A stretch of 6,539 nt of DNA. It comes from an uncultured Collinsella sp. Its GTDB lineage: Bacteria > Actinomycetota > Coriobacteriia > Coriobacteriales > Coriobacteriaceae. The notes below the pieces were generated by a model. That model saw only the letters and a list, made by a program, of their open reading frames with translations. It searched no databases and was not told where the DNA came from. The position numbers and the translations under genes are program-made. Positions 5,164-6,539 of the stretch are shown piece after piece. The stretch is from positions 1 through 6,539 of the forward strand of contig URWS01000086.1 in the NCBI GenBank assembly GCA_900551605.1. The letters run 5' to 3'. Numbering within the stretch: the stretch's first letter is position 1; each line of letters opens with the position of its first letter.

Positions 5164-6539
5164 ATGTTAGACCGTTTTACCGATCGCGCGCGCAAGGTCA
5201 TGTCCATGGCCAAGCAAGAGGCGCTCGATCTGCACTCAAATAAGGTGGGTACCGAGCATTTGCTGCTCGCGCTTGCCAAGGAGGACGAGGGCATTGCCGC
5301 CGAGGCACTGCGCTCGCTCGATATCTCCTACGATGACATCATGGACACGCTCAAAGAAGTCCAGACCACCGTTCCCGAGCCCAGCGAGGAGACCGAGGCC
5401 GCTAAGCTCGCCTTTACGCCGCTCGTCATCAGCGTGATGGAGCGCTCCTTCCGCGTGGCGCGCGAGAACAACCAGACCTACGTGTCGACTGAGCACCTGC
5501 TCATCGGCATCGTAGAAGAGGGCAACGGCATGGCCATGGACATCCTCATGCGCCTGGGCGTGTCGTCCGCCTCCATCAAAAAGGCTATCGAGAAACTCAC
5601 CGCCAAGGACCAGGACAAGAAGCGTCCGCTCGCCGGTGCCGGTGCTGGTCGTCCCGGTGCGGGCCTGCCGTTCTTTAGCGGCTCGGATGCCTCTCAGCAA
5701 AAGGGGAGCGGCACCGACACGCTCAAGCAGTTCGCCACCAACCTCACGCAGAAGGCGCGCGACGGCGAGCTCGATCCCGTGATTGGCCGCGAAAAGGAAG
5801 TCCAGCGCATGATGGAGATCCTTTCGCGCCGCACCAAGAACAACCCGCTTATCCTGGGTGACCCCGGCGTGGGCAAGACGGCTATCGTCGAGGGCCTGGC
5901 GCAGCAGATCGCAGCTGGCAACGTGCCCGAGAACCTCATGAACCAGAATATTTGGACGCTCGACCTGCCGGGCCTCGTTGCGGGCGCCAAGTATCGCGGT
6001 GAGTTTGAGGAGCGCCTCAAGAACGTGATCCAGGAGGCAACCGAAGCCGACGACGTCATCCTGTTTATCGACGAGATGCACACTATCATCGGTGCCGGTT
6101 CTGCCGAGGGATCCATCGATGCGAGCTCCATGCTCAAGCCCGTGCTTGCACGCGGTGCCTTCCAGATCATCGGTGCCACCACGGCCGAGGAGTTCCGCAA
6201 GTATCTCACCAAGGACCCGGCCTTCGAGCGTCGCTTCCAGACCATCGATGTCGAGGAGCCGAGCGTCGAGGACACGGTCAAGATCCTGACCGCGCTCAAG
6301 CCGCGCTACGAGGAGCACCACCATGTGCGCTATACGCAGGGTGCTATCGAGGCCGCCGCGAACCTTTCCAACCGCTACATCCAGGATCGCTTTCTGCCCG
6401 ATAAGGCCATCGACCTCATCGACGAGGCCGGTGCCCGCGCTCGCATCGCCGCGAATCGCGCGCCCGAGCCGGTGCGCGAGGCCGAGCATCGCATAGAGGA
6501 GCTCAAGGCCGCCGCGCAAGAGGCCACCGAGAGCGACGA
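5164..6539 (+). CDS. clpC: ATP-dependent Clp protease ATPase subunit ClpC (3' partial)
   Basis: The first 458 codons of a class I Hsp100 AAA+ unfoldase, which threads substrates into the ClpP protease in the cytosol. The N-terminal Clp repeat domain (about 1-145) begins [20 protein letters not shown], diagnostic for ClpC, and contains the second repeat phrase [18 protein letters not shown] Gly/Ala/Pro-rich linker (about 155-180) precedes the first AAA+ domain. Walker A is GDPGVGKT (232-239), where many relatives have GEPGVGKT. Walker B is LFIDE (300-304), followed by [15 protein letters not shown]. The arginine finger region is FERRF, with R356 and R357. The visible part ends at the start of the coiled-coil middle domain; the second AAA+ domain lies outside. 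AGAGG (5152-5156) is 7 bases before the ATG. The gene stands alone: no ctsR, mcsA or mcsB lies upstream. Confidence 0.96.
   Translation, partial: MLDRFTDRARKVMSMAKQEALDLHSNKVGTEHLLLALAKEDEGIAAEALRSLDISYDDIMDTLKEVQTTVPEPSEETEAAKLAFTPLVISVMERSFRVARENNQTYVSTEHLLIGIVEEGNGMAMDILMRLGVSSASIKKAIEKLTAKDQDKKRPLAGAGAGRPGAGLPFFSGSDASQQKGSGTDTLKQFATNLTQKARDGELDPVIGREKEVQRMMEILSRRTKNNPLILGDPGVGKTAIVEGLAQQIAAGNVPENLMNQNIWTLDLPGLVAGAKYRGEFEERLKNVIQEATEADDVILFIDEMHTIIGAGSAEGSIDASSMLKPVLARGAFQIIGATTAEEFRKYLTKDPAFERRFQTIDVEEPSVEDTVKILTALKPRYEEHHHVRYTQGAIEAAANLSNRYIQDRFLPDKAIDLIDEAGARARIAANRAPEPVREAEHRIEELKAAAQEATESD

Noticed and set aside
5236..6519. A 427-codon open frame on the - strand opposite clpC
   Set aside because: Same effect: GC-rich codon bias keeps the antisense frame open. 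ClpC motifs on the + strand are unambiguous.
1..6539. A CRISPR array, transposase gene, defence system or other novel multi-gene system
   Set aside because: No regularly spaced repeats, no transposase or nuclease motifs, and all confident genes belong to housekeeping or transporter-type families.

Overview
The window looks like a stretch of chromosome from a GC-rich Gram-positive bacterium, most likely a gut actinobacterium of the class Coriobacteriia (Collinsella-like). This is inferred from protein character, codon use (strong preference for GAG, GAC, CGC and GCC) and gene order; no marker gene settles the taxonomy. All genes lie on the + strand.

Layout: the last 42 codons of greA (1-129); a short spacer with a terminator hairpin (158-190); lysS (209-2173), a lysyl-tRNA synthetase with an added C-terminal tRNA-binding domain of the MetRS/Trbp111 type; a 329-base non-coding stretch packed with inverted repeats (2174-2502), including a roughly 100-base near-continuous hairpin; a ThrE-family threonine/serine exporter with both halves fused and an acidic N-terminal tail (2503-4071); a 304-base non-coding stretch with two hairpins, a candidate promoter and a very strong intrinsic terminator only 35 bases before the next start codon (4072-4375); a small four-helix membrane protein resembling two tandem DUF2798 units (4376-4978); a 185-base spacer; and the first 458 codons of clpC (5164 to the window end).

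How the parts relate: greA, lysS and clpC are housekeeping genes for transcript elongation, tRNA charging and protein quality control. Their proximity recalls two known orders: greA-lysS-ctsR-mcsA-mcsB-clpC in many Firmicutes and lysS-lsr2-clpC1 in mycobacteria. Here the regulatory genes between lysS and clpC are absent, and two unrelated membrane-protein genes sit there, bordered by palindromic non-coding DNA. The membrane genes have a more relaxed codon choice than lysS and clpC.

The most useful leads are the LysRS fusion, the palindromic element after lysS, the apparent attenuator in front of the DUF2798-like gene, and the loss of ctsR/mcsAB from the lysS-clpC interval. I found no tRNA, rRNA, CRISPR array, transposase gene or clear phage gene.
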